Of a stretch of DNA of 5,998 nucleotides, positions 5,888 to 5,998 are shown piece by piece. Origin of the DNA: an uncultured Collinsella sp. (GTDB taxonomy: Bacteria > Actinomycetota > Coriobacteriia > Coriobacteriales > Coriobacteriaceae); assembly GCA_934630375.1 (NCBI GenBank), contig CAKTVQ010000047.1, forward strand, positions 1 to 5,998, read 5' to 3'. Each line of letters starts with the position of its first letter. Positions within the stretch are counted from its first letter, which is position 1. The notes below the pieces were generated by a model, which was given only the letters and a program-made list of their open reading frames with translations, did no database searches and had not been told where the DNA came from. A program made the translations under genes and the position numbers.

Positions 5888-5998
5888 GGGCGGGCACTGA
5901 TGAAGTTTATCGCGAGTTCCGCACGAACAGGAGGCCACTTAATGTGGCCTCCGTCGTGAGCAGGACTGTAGAGCAGGAAACTTCATCAGTGCCCGCCC
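5888..5998 (+). repeat. Foldback element, copy 2 (opposite orientation, cut by window end)
   Basis: Visible arms 5888-5908 and 5978-5998 are perfect reverse complements over 21 bases, up to the last base of the window, so the arms probably continue outside. The core holds the hairpin GGAGGCCAC (5930-5938), loop TTAAT, GTGGCCTCC (5944-5952), flanked by CACGA (5922-5926), which pairs with TCGTG (5954-5958). GAGCAGG occurs at 5958-5964 and 5971-5977. Positions 5958-5983 and 5903-5926 equal copy 1 positions 5000-5025 and 5056-5079 read on the other strand. Beyond the shared AAGTTT/AAACTT the arms are unrelated to those of copy 1 but still pair within the copy. It lies 65 bases after the acetyltransferase stop. 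Confidence 0.85.

Noticed and set aside
4966..5998. Integron cassette flanked by attC sites
   Set aside because: An acetyltransferase between folded sites recalls a cassette, but the two elements are in opposite orientation, the GTTRRRY/RYYYAAC core sites are missing, and no integrase is seen.
4966..5998. Composite transposon or ordinary MITE with fixed terminal inverted repeats
   Set aside because: The outer arms differ between copies, no target duplication is visible and no transposase is present. A foldback element with locally made arms remains possible and is discussed as a finding.

Overview
The window looks like chromosomal DNA of a high-GC actinobacterium. Codon choice, the protein sequences and the gene order best fit the Coriobacteriia, and a Collinsella-like gut bacterium is my best guess. 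That placement is recognition, not a search result. All five core genes lie on the + strand and are GC-rich: a 60-base sample inside pnp (3361-3420) has 40 G+C, against 29 in a sample of the last gene (5221-5280).

Layout. Positions 1-2106 hold a tight housekeeping operon: the end of a diacylglycerol/undecaprenol kinase gene (dgkA family), then era (ribosome-assembly GTPase) and recO (recombination mediator), separated by only 12 and 15 bases. A 138-base leader with a possible extended -10 and a perfect 16-base palindrome precedes rpsO (ribosomal protein S15). A good intrinsic terminator follows rpsO. Two more hairpins then lead into pnp (polynucleotide phosphorylase), which ends in an Arg-rich tail and a strong terminator. 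The rpsO-pnp order is the classical one for ribosome and RNA-decay genes. Downstream lies a separate, lower-GC transcription unit with its own promoter, encoding a LacA/Maa-like hexapeptide acetyltransferase.

The most unusual content is a pair of large foldback elements in opposite orientation around the acetyltransferase gene (4966-5113, and 5888 to beyond the window end). They share two exact blocks of 26 and 24 bases and a five-base loop. Their central 9-bp stem differs by two compensatory pair changes. Their outer arms differ almost completely between copies, yet each left arm pairs with its own right arm (39 of 40 in copy 1; 21 of 21 visible in copy 2). This is covariation between two copies within one window, so the folded structure appears to be kept or regenerated. 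In copy 1 the arm also overlaps the pnp terminator. The element could be a structured RNA, a bidirectional terminator-like repeat, or a non-autonomous foldback mobile element; the sequence alone does not decide.
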